DNA of 64,000 nt from positions 62,001-126,000 of the forward strand of contig CAYWPR010000006.1 of the NCBI GenBank assembly GCA_964460115.1, in the 5' to 3' direction. The translations under genes and the position numbers were made by a program. The first letter of the stretch is position 1, and every line of letters begins with the position of its first letter. This document shows positions 1 through 8,577 of this stretch, piece by piece. Source of the DNA: JAEUJZ01 sp964460115. GTDB taxonomy: Bacteria; Myxococcota_A; Polyangia; Palsa-1104; JAEUJZ01. Below the pieces are notes generated by a model, which saw nothing but the letters and a program-made list of their open reading frames with translations, was not told where the DNA came from and did no database searches.

Positions 1-179
1 TAAACGCCGACGCGGCGCATCCCACCGGGCGCGGCTGCGACGGCAGCCATGTGGACCTGAAGTGTCCTTACGACTGGAATCCGCTCTATCGGCAAAGCAT
101 CAACGTACCTGGTCGCCGCTACCGCGTCGATGACGTCAACCTTGTCTCGGGCGCGGCGATGCTGCAAGGATATTTTTAG
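1..179 (+). CDS. 3' end of an unrecognised protein (partial)
   Basis: An open frame enters from the left edge (first full codon at base 3) and stops at TAG 177-179, giving 58 C-terminal residues ending in MLQGYF. The visible part includes HPTGRGCDGSHVDL and two cysteines. I do not recognise the family. The stop lies 9 nt before the next lipoprotein gene on the same strand, so the two may be co-transcribed and both may act in the envelope; that is inference. The N-terminus is outside the window. Confidence 0.5.
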   Translation, partial: NADAAHPTGRGCDGSHVDLKCPYDWNPLYRQSINVPGRRYRVDDVNLVSGAAMLQGYF

Positions 180-188
180 GAAGACGAC

Positions 189-680
189 ATGGCACAAGCT
201 TTAAAAACGCAGCGGCGGCTTGCAGCCGTAATCCTCGGCGCAGCCTTTGGGCTCGGTTGCGGACATACGACGGCGACAAACGGAGTCTACGCCACCGCGC
301 CCCAGACCCTGACTGTTGATGCCAATGGCGAGCCACTGCCCATGCCGCCGGGCGTCGCCCTGCATCCCGGACAGGTCTTTGCGCTAAACCTGAAGCTGGA
401 ACAGCCGGCGCACGTCTACGTCATTCATCGTCGCGGCGGCCTCCTTGAAGGACTTTATCCAAGCGTTGGAGTGTCCGACAGCGCCCTGCCCGCCGGCGAA
501 GTTCGGCTGCCCGGTGGCGAGGCGTGGATGCGTGTGCCCGACTTGCAAGCGCAAAGCCAGGTGTGCATTCTGCTTAGCGCCGACCCCGTGGATGCGCAAA
601 AGCGACGCTGCGTGCGCGGACGCCATTCAAGTTCGCCCCCCATTCAGATCTTGGCCCTGCCCGTTTCGCCCACGCGTTAG
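189..680 (+). CDS. lipoprotein with DUF4384-like domain
   Basis: 163 residues. A basic N-terminus and hydrophobic stretch lead to a lipobox ending G-L-G-C at Cys24, so export and lipid anchoring are expected. Residues about 60-125 follow the DUF4384 pattern: a strand with P-A-H-V-Y-V-I, then L-Y-P, then a LPAGEVRLPG-like turn. DUF4384 domains are common in envelope or peptidase-associated proteins of Myxococcota, but their function is not established. ATG at 189 is preceded by AGGAAG. The gene follows a partial gene by 9 nt. Confidence 0.65.
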   Translation: MAQALKTQRRLAAVILGAAFGLGCGHTTATNGVYATAPQTLTVDANGEPLPMPPGVALHPGQVFALNLKLEQPAHVYVIHRRGGLLEGLYPSVGVSDSALPAGEVRLPGGEAWMRVPDLQAQSQVCILLSADPVDAQKRRCVRGRHSSSPPIQILALPVSPTR

Positions 681-747
681 CAGCGCGCTCTTCGCTCCTT
701 TTGATTTCGAATTTCGTCCTTATCTTGATGGGTCATTGAGGTGCCCC

Positions 748-1767
748 ATGAGTAACGACCCAATCCTTGCAGTCACGCCTCTGCGGTTTCCGTGGGAGAC
801 GTCCGATCCTTTTCTATTTTGTGCCTATCACGACGATGCCTATCCCGCCGGAAACGCCGAGCTTGGACCGGCGGCATCCCTTTCCGGCCGCAATTTGGGC
901 CAAGACTTCGAAGGCAAAGACGGCTGGCGGATGTATCACGGCGAGCGAGTGCCGGGTTTTCCCATGCACCCGCACCGTGGATTTGAGACAGTTACCCTGG
1001 TTCGGCGCGGTTTTATCGATCATTCCGATTCGCTAGGCGCCACCGCGCGTTTTGGCGGCGGCGACGTTCAGTGGATGACCGCCGGCAAAGGCATCGTACA
1101 CGCAGAAATGTTTCCGCTGCTTTCGCAAGATGCGGCAAATCCGCTAGAGCTTTTTCAAATCTGGCTTAACCTGCCAAAGGCCGACAAGCTGGTGGCGCCG
1201 CACTTTGCCATGCTGTGGAACCACACGATTCCGCATCTGCGTGTAAACGACGCCGCGGGACATGGCATCGAAGTTACGGTGGTTGCCGGGCAACTCGGCG
1301 AGCTACATCCGCCGCCGCCGCCGCCCAAATCGTGGGCGGCGCATGCTGAAGCGGATGTCGCCATTTGGACGATTCGGCTAGACCCCAAGGCCAAGTGGAC
1401 ACTTCCGGCGGCGCCGGCGGGTACGAACCGTTCGTTGTACTTCTTTCGCGGCGCGACGCTGCGCATCGGCACGCGCGATCTGACGACGCCGGTGCGGGTG
1501 CAAATACGCGCCGAGGCTGCGCTCGATCTGACAAATGGCGACGAAACTAGCGAACTATTGCTGCTACAAGGTCGGCCGCTGGGCGAACCGGTGGCGCAAT
1601 ACGGCCCCTTTGTCATGAACACCCCGGCCGAGATTCAGCAGGCTTTTATGGACTACCAGCGCACCCAATTTGGCAGCTGGCCCTTTTCAAGCAGCGGCCC
1701 GGTGCATCCGCGCCAAACCGGCCGCTTCGCCAAACACGCCGACGGCCGCGTCGAGCACATTGAGTAA
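748..1767 (+). CDS. pirin family protein
   Basis: 339 residues. The N-terminal cupin carries the pirin metal site: H-P-H-R-G gives His74 and His76, and GKGIVHAE gives His118 and Glu120. Pirins are Fe-binding bicupins, some with quercetin 2,3-dioxygenase activity; the substrate here cannot be told. A proline run (about residues 189-194) separates the two cupin halves, which is unusual. The frame is open upstream to 445, but that stretch overlaps the lipoprotein gene; the ATG at 748 has GAGG about 8 nt before it and matches the usual pirin N-terminus. Cytoplasmic, no signal peptide. Confidence 0.85.
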   Translation: MSNDPILAVTPLRFPWETSDPFLFCAYHDDAYPAGNAELGPAASLSGRNLGQDFEGKDGWRMYHGERVPGFPMHPHRGFETVTLVRRGFIDHSDSLGATARFGGGDVQWMTAGKGIVHAEMFPLLSQDAANPLELFQIWLNLPKADKLVAPHFAMLWNHTIPHLRVNDAAGHGIEVTVVAGQLGELHPPPPPPKSWAAHAEADVAIWTIRLDPKAKWTLPAAPAGTNRSLYFFRGATLRIGTRDLTTPVRVQIRAEAALDLTNGDETSELLLLQGRPLGEPVAQYGPFVMNTPAEIQQAFMDYQRTQFGSWPFSSSGPVHPRQTGRFAKHADGRVEHIE

Positions 1768-1956
1768 TCCGGGCCGTTCAATCCGCCAATTGGGCCGAAA
1801 GTTCGACGAAGCGCCCTGAAGTGCGTCCGCTGCTTGGGCGTGGCACCTTTTGAGAAGTACGTTGCACAGTCGGGCTGGCGAGCCCGGCTGGAATCAAGTA
1901 TCAAAGGTCAAAAGGCGGTTTTGGCAATGTTGCCCCCTACGCCAAGGAGAATGCCC

Positions 1957-2886
1957 GTGCTTCGCCATCGTGTGCCCCTGTTTGTGCTTGTATTCAGCGC
2001 TGGCGCTGCGGTCTTATTGCCGCAGCCGGCTCGCTGTTTGCCGTCGCCCGACGCCGCCACGGGTCCCTGGGAGCTAGTGCGCAACGAAAATGGCATCTCC
2101 ATTCATCGCCGCACGGTGGCCGGCAGCAAGCTGCATGAGTTTCGCGGCGCCGGACTTATTGAGGCGCCCATCGCCACCGTCCTGGCCGTGCTCAACGATT
2201 CGGCACATCGCCTGGAATGGATGAAAGAAGCCGCCGCCAACACGCGTATCGAGCAGCCCGATCCCTATACCGAAATTTTCTACAGCCGCACCAAAGCCCC
2301 TTGGCCAGTCGCGCATCGCGACGTAGTTTTGCGCGCGCACACCACCTTTGATACCGCGGCCCATCAAGTGCGCATCGAAATTGTTTCGAACGACCACCCC
2401 TCGTGGCCGCCGCAAAAAGGGGTGGTACGTATGCCGTTTTTGCGCGGTCACTGGTACCTATGGCCCGAAAACGGCGGCACCTTTACGCGGGCCGAATACC
2501 AAGTTCACGCCAATCCCGGCGGCATGCTACCCGACTGGATTATCAACCTCGTCTCGAAAAAGATTCCCTACGAAACGCTGTCCGGCATGCAGCAGCAGGT
2601 CAAAAGACGGCGCTACTCGGATTTTGAAAAGCAGGTCGTGGGCCTTTCCGAGTATCAGCAAGTCATCAACATTGCGGCGCCCAAGCCCGCCCCGCCTGCT
2701 TTACCCGGCAGCGGCAGCACCCCGGCCACTGCTTCCGGTTCCCCGCACAGCGATGCGACGCCGGCACCAACAAGCGCCACAACCGCGGCGGCGCCGCCGC
2801 CAGCAGCGGCCGGATCTCCAGCGCCGGCCGGTCCGGACGGAAATCCCCCAGAAGGAACCGCCACCGGCCGCGGCGAGCACGACTAA
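1957..2886 (+). CDS. secreted START-domain protein with Pro/Ala-rich tail
   Basis: About 309 residues. The N-terminus is a basic start followed by a hydrophobic core and P-Q-P-A-R-C, a signal-peptide look. Residues about 40-235 match the START/SRPBCC lipid-binding fold, with the typical order WELVRNENGISIHRR, FRGAGLIEAP, KAPWPVAHRDVVL and a final amphipathic helix. The last about 65 residues are low-complexity Pro/Ala/Ser/Thr/Gly. START domains bind hydrophobic ligands such as lipids; the ligand is unknown. GTG 1957 is chosen because AAGGAGA (1944-1950) sits 6 nt upstream; ATG 1951 and ATG 1927 are in-frame alternatives. It converges with the next gene, stops 7 nt apart. Confidence 0.75.
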   Translation: MLRHRVPLFVLVFSAGAAVLLPQPARCLPSPDAATGPWELVRNENGISIHRRTVAGSKLHEFRGAGLIEAPIATVLAVLNDSAHRLEWMKEAAANTRIEQPDPYTEIFYSRTKAPWPVAHRDVVLRAHTTFDTAAHQVRIEIVSNDHPSWPPQKGVVRMPFLRGHWYLWPENGGTFTRAEYQVHANPGGMLPDWIINLVSKKIPYETLSGMQQQVKRRRYSDFEKQVVGLSEYQQVINIAAPKPAPPALPGSGSTPATASGSPHSDATPAPTSATTAAAPPPAAAGSPAPAGPDGNPPEGTATGRGEHD

Positions 2887-2893
2887 GCGCGGT

Positions 2894-4159
2894 TTATCGA
2901 GCGTTTTCACACATGGCGCGCGGCAAGAGACAAACGTCACTTTGATCGCGTACCGCCACCGTAAAGTACAAAGTCTTGCCCGACTTGCTGACGCTATTTT
3001 GCAACATGCCAGTGATGGTGACTTGCGTCCCGGCGTGCTGCAGCGGATCAAAGCCGCCTACACCCTTGCCGGGAAACTGCACGCTGAACCAGTACGGCAC
3101 TATATATTTGGAGGAATTGACGCCGCCGCAGCCGGGCAGGCTTTCGGGATCGCCATCGGTCTGATTGATGGTGACGGTGTTGTATTTGATCCAGTTGTCG
3201 CTGCGGTTGCGGTCTTTTTCAACTTCGCAGACGACGCCAGTGATACGTACCGGCGCCGCGACGTATTTGAATAGAAATTGATTTTCCGGCGCGTCGGGCG
3301 CCTGCGGCGGACGGCGATCTTCGGTCAACTCCAGCGGCGGTGGGCAGAGTTCCAGTTGCACTTTGTCGGTGGCTTGCAAGGACGGGTTGGCAATCTGGGT
3401 CATGCCGGTAAATTTGGCGATGGCGCCCGACAGACGGGTCAGCACTCGGCCCTTGACCATCTCCGCCGGCGGCTGTCCGAAGGTAAACACGTAGACGCTG
3501 CCATACTCGGCCGCGCTGCTATCGCTGACCGCCAAAGCATTTTGAAAACGAGATGAAACGACCAGCGCGCCCGCCGAGGTACTTGCACGATCGAAGATCA
3601 CTTGCCGGCCCAGATAAGGCGTGCAGAAGCTGGCGTTCGAGGCGCCGGGGGTCTGCGGCTTTATGACTTGTGGCAGAGTCGGATTGGGAAAAAAAATGGG
3701 CGGCGTCGCGCCTTGCGCTTGGCTGGACGGCTCTTCTAGATTCAATGTCGAGCGGCCAAAGATCGCCTGCGCCGACAGCGGCAGCGTCACCGCCGGGTTG
3801 CGCCCGTTTTGCAGATCAAAACGGCTGAGCAGCCAATTCGGATCATCTCCGGCGGCGTTGCCTGGCCGACAAGGATCTTTAAGCAAGAGCCGGCTGCCGC
3901 CAGCGACCAGAAACGCCTGCACGGTGGCACTCGTCGAAAAAATCTGGCCTTGCTCGTCGAGCGCCTCTACCGAAAAGCGCAAGCTGCTTGGCTGCACAGC
4001 TTGCGCCGGCGTGCCAAGTTCGCTTTCGCTGGGGCTTATCAAGGACAGGCGCAGGCTGGTCAGACGGTGATCCCCCAAGATGGTGGAATCGCAGCCCGAA
4101 AGCGCGAAAATCCCCCCGAAAACAGCCCCAAAAACAGAGAAGATGCGCATGCCGCGCAT
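2894..4159 (-). CDS. unrecognised lipoprotein
   Basis: 421 residues with a signal peptide ending in the lipobox L-S-G-C at Cys23, so a lipid-anchored envelope protein is expected. The mature part has an Ig-like beginning (SLRFSVEALDEQGQ) and, later, two OB-like stretches (around VKGRVLTRLSGAI and VRITGVVCEVE), plus several cysteines. I do not recognise a family. It lies 9 nt downstream of the A-type Fe-S carrier gene and could be co-transcribed with it, though no functional link is evident. ATG 4159 and ATG 4150 are both possible starts; neither has a good ribosome binding site. Confidence 0.65.
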   Translation of the reverse strand: MRGMRIFSVFGAVFGGIFALSGCDSTILGDHRLTSLRLSLISPSESELGTPAQAVQPSSLRFSVEALDEQGQIFSTSATVQAFLVAGGSRLLLKDPCRPGNAAGDDPNWLLSRFDLQNGRNPAVTLPLSAQAIFGRSTLNLEEPSSQAQGATPPIFFPNPTLPQVIKPQTPGASNASFCTPYLGRQVIFDRASTSAGALVVSSRFQNALAVSDSSAAEYGSVYVFTFGQPPAEMVKGRVLTRLSGAIAKFTGMTQIANPSLQATDKVQLELCPPPLELTEDRRPPQAPDAPENQFLFKYVAAPVRITGVVCEVEKDRNRSDNWIKYNTVTINQTDGDPESLPGCGGVNSSKYIVPYWFSVQFPGKGVGGFDPLQHAGTQVTITGMLQNSVSKSGKTLYFTVAVRDQSDVCLLPRAMCENAR

Positions 4160-4168
4160 CTTACGGCA

Positions 4169-4567
4169 TCAAACGCTAAACGAGGATCCGCAACCGCAGG
4201 TGGACTTTACATTGGGGTTATTAAACTTAAAGCCCGCCCCTTGCAGCCCCTCAATGTAATCGACTTCGGTGCCGCGCAGATACTGCAGGCTCATCTGATC
4301 GACGATGAGTTTGACGCCGTGCACTGCATATTCTTTGTCCATCGGGGTGTTTTGATCAAAGTACAGATCGTAAGAAAACCCCGAACAACCGCCGCCGACC
4401 ACGCGCAGCCGCAGACCATAGCTGTCTTCGATGTTCTCAGTGGTGCGTATTTCTTTGACCTTTTCGGCAGCGCGCTCGGTCAGACCCAGCGGATTCTGCT
4501 CCACCGGCCGCGGCGGCGCGACTTCGGACTGACCCGGCTTGCGAATGCTTGTGGTAATCGTGGACAT
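4169..4567 (-). CDS. A-type iron-sulfur carrier (IscA/ErpA/HesB family)
   Basis: 132 residues. The family fold and the three Fe-S ligand cysteines are visible: GGGCSGFSY near the middle and CGCG at the C-terminus (SFSV end). A-type carriers deliver Fe-S clusters to apoproteins in the cytoplasm. The N-terminal about 25 residues are a variable extension. ATG 4567 has a strong GGAGG about 6 nt upstream and a plausible promoter further up. ErpA, IscA and SufA cannot be separated from this sequence alone, so no symbol is given. Confidence 0.9.
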   Translation of the reverse strand: MSTITTSIRKPGQSEVAPPRPVEQNPLGLTERAAEKVKEIRTTENIEDSYGLRLRVVGGGCSGFSYDLYFDQNTPMDKEYAVHGVKLIVDQMSLQYLRGTEVDYIEGLQGAGFKFNNPNVKSTCGCGSSFSV

Positions 4568-4595
4568 AAATTCCTCCGTGAAGCGTTAACTTAAC

Positions 4596-4624
4596 TTTAT
4601 ATACATCCCCGTCGGCACACGCAA
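4596..4624 (-). promoter_or_regulatory. candidate sigma-70 promoter for the A-type carrier
   Basis: On the minus strand TTGCGT (4619-4624) is followed after 17 nt by TATAAA (4596-4601), 29 nt before the ATG. The -35 matches the consensus only at TTG; the -10 is good. The region is otherwise non-coding between this gene and pabB. Confidence 0.4.
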
Positions 4625-4657
4625 GCCCCCGCCCGGTCTTGGCGACGGGTTATAAGC

Positions 4658-6100
4658 TTAGGCCAAAGCGCGCGCAAAGGCTGCGGCTTTGGCCTGGGTT
4701 TCCGCCCATTCTTCCGAAGCGGTCGAATCCAAAACGATGCCACCGCCGACCGCTAGCACCAGTTCAGAGGCGTCGCCGCGCACGACCGCGGTGCGTATGC
4801 ACAGGGCCAGTTCGCCGCTTGTCGGGCCCAGCCAGCCGACGGCGCCGTAAAAAGGCCCGCGGCGGTGCGGCTCTAATTCATCGATGAGCTTCATCGCCGC
4901 CAGCTTGGGGGCCCCGGTGATTGAGCCGCCAGGTACCAAGGCATGCAGAAGCTCTGCCAATCCGATGCCCGCCGCCGGTCGCGAAAGTACGGTCGAAACC
5001 AAATGGTGCACGGTGGGCAATTCGACGCGCCGAAGCAGGCCCGCCACCTGCACGCTGCCAACCTCAGCGATGCGACCTAAGTCATTGCGCAAAAGATCGA
5101 CGATCATGATGTGCTCGGCGCGGTCTTTGGCCGACGCGCAAAGCTCGGCCGCTAGCGCCTGGTCGGTTGCCGAATCGGCACTGCGCCGGCGCGTTCCTTT
5201 GATGGGCCGCGTCTCGACGACGCCTTCGAACAAATCAAAGCGCAAAAACAGTTCCGGGCTGTTCGACAACAAAATCGGACCGGCGGCGCTGCTTGGCGTT
5301 TCGCCACTCGGCGGCGCTTCCAGTTCCAAATAGCAGCCGAGCGGCGCCGGAGCCACCTGACGCAGTCGCAAATACGCGGCCCAGGCGCTTTGCCGCGGCA
5401 AAACGGCGCGCAGCCTTCGGCATAGATTGACCTGATAGCAATCGCCGGCGCGCAAGTGCTCAAGCACGCGATGAACGCGACGGGCGTATTCCGCTTCGCC
5501 GATTTCGCTGTGCAGCGGCCCGCAGAAAAAATCCGGCGAGCTATGCCGAGAAACGGGCGCCTGTAAAAGCAGCGCAAAAAGCCGCGCGGCGCAATCGGCA
5601 TCGACGGCCAAAATGTCGGCGTGCGCCGTTTGCGCATCGTAGCGGTACACGGCATCGTAGGCGGCAAAGTCGATGGCCGCGGTGCCAAGCTCATGCGGCG
5701 CGGCGCGGCGCGGCATCCGCTCGCTTGAGCGGCCGAGTTCATAGTCAATAAGGCCCACGCCAACTAGCGGCGCCCAGCTTTGCAAGACTGCGGCGAATTG
5801 CCGCCACACCGGCGCGGCCGGGGCAATGACACGCCCCGCTTGGCCGGCATTGTTCGCCGAAAACTGTTGCGGCGGCTGCGCCGATGAAACAGCGTCGGTC
5901 AAAAGCTCGGGCACGGCTTCTATACGAAAACGCGCGCGCGGATTGGCGCCCGCATAACTATAGCGGCCTAGCCCATCGGCATCCGCGGCTCCATCCAGCA
6001 AAAAGGGGCGTACCGCACCCGCCGCACGCAGCCGACCAAGTGCTTCCTGCGGAGGCATCGCCGCGGCAGCTTGCAGTGAAAAAGGATGCAAATGGTTCAT
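4658..6100 (-). CDS. pabB: aminodeoxychorismate synthase component I
   Basis: 480 residues, the usual PabB length. The C-terminal chorismate-binding domain shows PIKGTRRR, the helix HIMIVDLLRNDLGRI and the block PGGSITGAPKLAAM followed by GPFYGAVGW, all signatures of PabB/TrpE. With a glutamine amidotransferase it makes 4-amino-4-deoxychorismate for folate synthesis. It lies 35 nt downstream of folK on the same strand, and this folate neighbour favours PabB over TrpE or isochorismate synthase. The N-terminal domain is divergent. No pabA is in the window. Confidence 0.88.
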   Translation of the reverse strand: MNHLHPFSLQAAAAMPPQEALGRLRAAGAVRPFLLDGAADADGLGRYSYAGANPRARFRIEAVPELLTDAVSSAQPPQQFSANNAGQAGRVIAPAAPVWRQFAAVLQSWAPLVGVGLIDYELGRSSERMPRRAAPHELGTAAIDFAAYDAVYRYDAQTAHADILAVDADCAARLFALLLQAPVSRHSSPDFFCGPLHSEIGEAEYARRVHRVLEHLRAGDCYQVNLCRRLRAVLPRQSAWAAYLRLRQVAPAPLGCYLELEAPPSGETPSSAAGPILLSNSPELFLRFDLFEGVVETRPIKGTRRRSADSATDQALAAELCASAKDRAEHIMIVDLLRNDLGRIAEVGSVQVAGLLRRVELPTVHHLVSTVLSRPAAGIGLAELLHALVPGGSITGAPKLAAMKLIDELEPHRRGPFYGAVGWLGPTSGELALCIRTAVVRGDASELVLAVGGGIVLDSTASEEWAETQAKAAAFARALA

Positions 6101-6135
6101 GAAACAACCAAGAGGTGCGGTGCTTTTCGCGAAGT

Positions 6136-6651
6136 TTATAGCCAGCCGAGCGGATGTAGCGGCTCGTCGTGCAAAAGTTCGTAGAGGACGTGCAGCGGCA
6201 CCCCCAGGGCGGGATGTACAAGCGCCGGAGCCATATCAAGGAGCGGGCGCAGCGCAAAACTGCGCAAATGCAGACGAGGATGAGGCACGACAAGCTCCGT
6301 GGAAACCATGACCACGTCGCCGCGCCGCCCCAAAAGCAGCACATCAAGATCGAGCGGACGCGCGGCATCGCGCTGATCCGGCAGGCGGACGCGGCCAAGC
6401 GTGGCCTCAATGTCCCAAAGCCGCTGCAATAGCGGAAGGGGCGCTAGCGTCGTTTCTAATTCCAACGCCGCATTGAGGTAAGGCCGATCGGCCTCGGGCA
6501 GCGACGTAGCGGAGGAGCATAGCTGTGCCGCCGTTTCATAGATTGCGGAGCGCGCGCGCAAAAAGCCGATGTCGGCCAATGCGCGGGCCGCCTGGCGCAG
6601 GTGCCAAAGCCGGTCGCCAAGGTTTGAGCCGAGCCCAATCCATGCGTACAT
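6136..6651 (-). CDS. folK: 2-amino-4-hydroxy-6-hydroxymethyldihydropteridine pyrophosphokinase
   Basis: 171 residues. The start MYAWIGLGSNLGDR is the classic HPPK N-terminus, followed by the YETAA region, LNAALELET, a LGRVR block and the RPLDLDVLLLG motif holding the metal-binding DxD. HPPK transfers pyrophosphate from ATP to hydroxymethyldihydropterin in folate synthesis. The frame is open further upstream, but ATG 6651 fits the family and lies 1 nt after the tsaB stop codon, implying translational coupling. It forms a folate unit with pabB. Confidence 0.92.
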   Translation of the reverse strand: MYAWIGLGSNLGDRLWHLRQAARALADIGFLRARSAIYETAAQLCSSATSLPEADRPYLNAALELETTLAPLPLLQRLWDIEATLGRVRLPDQRDAARPLDLDVLLLGRRGDVVMVSTELVVPHPRLHLRSFALRPLLDMAPALVHPALGVPLHVLYELLHDEPLHPLGWL

Positions 6652-6652
6652 G

Positions 6653-7381
6653 TCAGGCCTTCCAGGCCTCTTCCGCCGCCGAGCCACAAAGATAATTGGG
6701 CACGGCGCTGTGCAATAAGGCGCGTTCTCCTGCGGCAAATCGCGCGATGCCAAGCCGCGCCATATCTAGTGGGTGCGGCGATCGATCTTCATCGCCGAGC
6801 CGGCCGCTAAAAAGTTGCGGTGGAAAGAGCGCGGAGTAGCGCACGAGCCCATCGCCGACAAGAATCAGCTCGGCGGCAAGCGGCGCCACGGCTGTGGCCA
6901 GCTCTTGCGGATTCCAAATGGCGTCTTCGCGCAGCCGCGGATGGGCCGAAAGCACCGCCTGTAAAGCTGAACTCGGCGCTAGGGCGAAAGACGGCGGCAC
7001 GAGGCGCGCGTACACCTGCCCACGAAAGGCATCAAGGACCGAAAGCACCGGTTGCGTCGCGTTTGTCGCCGCACCGCGCAGCGCCAACGCCTCTAACGAG
7101 GACGGCAAAACCAGCGGCCGGTCGAGCGCGAAACACAAACCTTTGGCGGTGGCCAAACCGATGCGCAATCCGGTAAACGAGCCGGGACCAGCGCCGCAGG
7201 CCACGCCGTCAAGCTCTGCAGGACGCAGATTTAGTTCGTCCAGACATTGCTGCAAAAGCGGCAACAACATTTCTGAGTGCGTGGTCACGGCCTGCCGACG
7301 AAATGCCGACCGACCGCTTTGCTCACACAGCACCGCCACGCCGCACAGCGCCGTGGCCGTATCCAGCGCTAGAATCTTCAC
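6653..7381 (-). CDS. tsaB: tRNA threonylcarbamoyladenosine biosynthesis protein TsaB
   Basis: 242 residues. MKILALDTATALCGVAV and GPGSFTGLRIGLATAKGL are hallmark TsaB segments of the ASKHA fold. TsaB is the partner of TsaD in installing N6-threonylcarbamoyl on A37 of ANN-decoding tRNAs. It sits between a lipid kinase gene (55 nt upstream) and folK (1 nt downstream) on the same strand. The C-terminus ends NYLCGSAAEEAWKA without an acetyltransferase fusion. Confidence 0.92.
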   Translation of the reverse strand: MKILALDTATALCGVAVLCEQSGRSAFRRQAVTTHSEMLLPLLQQCLDELNLRPAELDGVACGAGPGSFTGLRIGLATAKGLCFALDRPLVLPSSLEALALRGAATNATQPVLSVLDAFRGQVYARLVPPSFALAPSSALQAVLSAHPRLREDAIWNPQELATAVAPLAAELILVGDGLVRYSALFPPQLFSGRLGDEDRSPHPLDMARLGIARFAAGERALLHSAVPNYLCGSAAEEAWKA

Positions 7382-7436
7382 TCGGTCATTGGTAGCACGT
7401 CAGCGCGACAAATTTGTAAGAAGATGTTCATCGCGA

Positions 7437-8477
7437 TTAGGCGTGAGAGTTTCCGTCGACGATGGCCAGTTGCAAGCTGGGCCCCAGGCTGACTTCGATG
7501 GTGCCGTCGCCTGAAATGGGCAGAACTTCGCCGTCCAAGGTAAACACGGTTTCTTGGGTGTTTATGCGAATGCGCTCGGCCGGGCGGTTTACATAGCGCG
7601 GATCGGTGGGAATGTCCGACTTGCCGGGACCGCTAGGTCGCACCAGACGCAGCAAATTCTGCAAATCGAAAAGCGCGCCCATATCCAGCGGTAGCTTGCC
7701 GCGCATCAACCCCGGAACATGCAGGGCCAGCTCGCGCGCCGAAATGGCATAGGCAAGAAAGTGAAAAGTGTCCGGCGTGCGAGCATGCGCAAAGGGCTCG
7801 ACCATGCGCTGAATGGTTCCGGTGGTGTTGGCGAACACCGCGGCAAAGCGCTGATAGGGCACCTGCTGGCCGTCGGCGTGTACCATAGCTTCCATGTCGT
7901 CAAGGACGCTGCTCATCGCCCCGCGCCAAGGGCTTATCGATGCAGCGATGGCGCGCGCGCCGATGCCAATCGCCGTCAGCTTGCTTTTAGGCCCGCGTTC
8001 ATAAAGGTCTAAAATGCGCACCATCGGGCCTAGCCCAAAGGTAAATCCGTAACAAGTGTTGTCGCCGTGCTGCACGCGTAGCACCGGAACATCGCGCCAG
8101 TGCAGCGTATCGGTCTTAAAGGCGCGCATGATGGCGCGAAAGTTGTCGCCGGGCGAGCCGGTCATGCCGCAAAGCCGGCCGGTGACGTTCATGGTGCCGC
8201 CGCCCAAAAAAGCCAACCGCGGCAGGCGATCTTGCGCCCGCTGCAAGAGTTGATTGATGACGTGATAGATGGTGCCGTCGCCACCGTAGACGCAAATGAG
8301 CCGGGCGCGTTGACCCACGCCGGAAAGCGCCTCGGCGACATCGCCAATCTCATCGGTAACTATGCGCCGCACTCCTTTGGCGTCGTCGCTATCTAAAACT
8401 TCGGCAAGCGCTCGCCAGCGTCCGCCGGCAAGCGGGTTACACAGCATTACTACATCAGGCGGCTTGTGGGTGACCAT
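7437..8477 (-). CDS. DAGK-family lipid kinase (paralogue A)
   Basis: 346 residues. The diacylglycerol kinase catalytic domain is marked by MLCNPLAGG at the N-terminus, VYGGDGTIYHVI (GGDGT nucleotide loop) and FLGGGTMNVTGR, with TLDGEVL near the C-terminus. Members phosphorylate diacylglycerol, ceramide or sphingoid bases, or NAD in the related NAD kinases; the substrate cannot be told. The frame is open upstream to 8612, but ATG 8477 has GAGGTTGAGG just before it and fits the family. It is divergent from a second paralogue whose start lies 100 nt away, and is followed by tsaB-folK-pabB. Confidence 0.82.
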   Translation of the reverse strand: MVTHKPPDVVMLCNPLAGGRWRALAEVLDSDDAKGVRRIVTDEIGDVAEALSGVGQRARLICVYGGDGTIYHVINQLLQRAQDRLPRLAFLGGGTMNVTGRLCGMTGSPGDNFRAIMRAFKTDTLHWRDVPVLRVQHGDNTCYGFTFGLGPMVRILDLYERGPKSKLTAIGIGARAIAASISPWRGAMSSVLDDMEAMVHADGQQVPYQRFAAVFANTTGTIQRMVEPFAHARTPDTFHFLAYAISARELALHVPGLMRGKLPLDMGALFDLQNLLRLVRPSGPGKSDIPTDPRYVNRPAERIRINTQETVFTLDGEVLPISGDGTIEVSLGPSLQLAIVDGNSHA

Positions 8478-8577
8478 CCTCAACCTCTCATCATGTTTAT
8501 CACGATCAAGCCTGCCCACGTTGAAACCAGTTCGCGTTTGTTGCAGGAAGGCCTGGTTCGCGTACTCTGCGGCTCGC

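Noticed and set aside
2348..3274. 308-codon plus-strand frame across two genes
   Set aside because: It spans the end of the START gene and the antisense of a lipoprotein, with no signal or domain.
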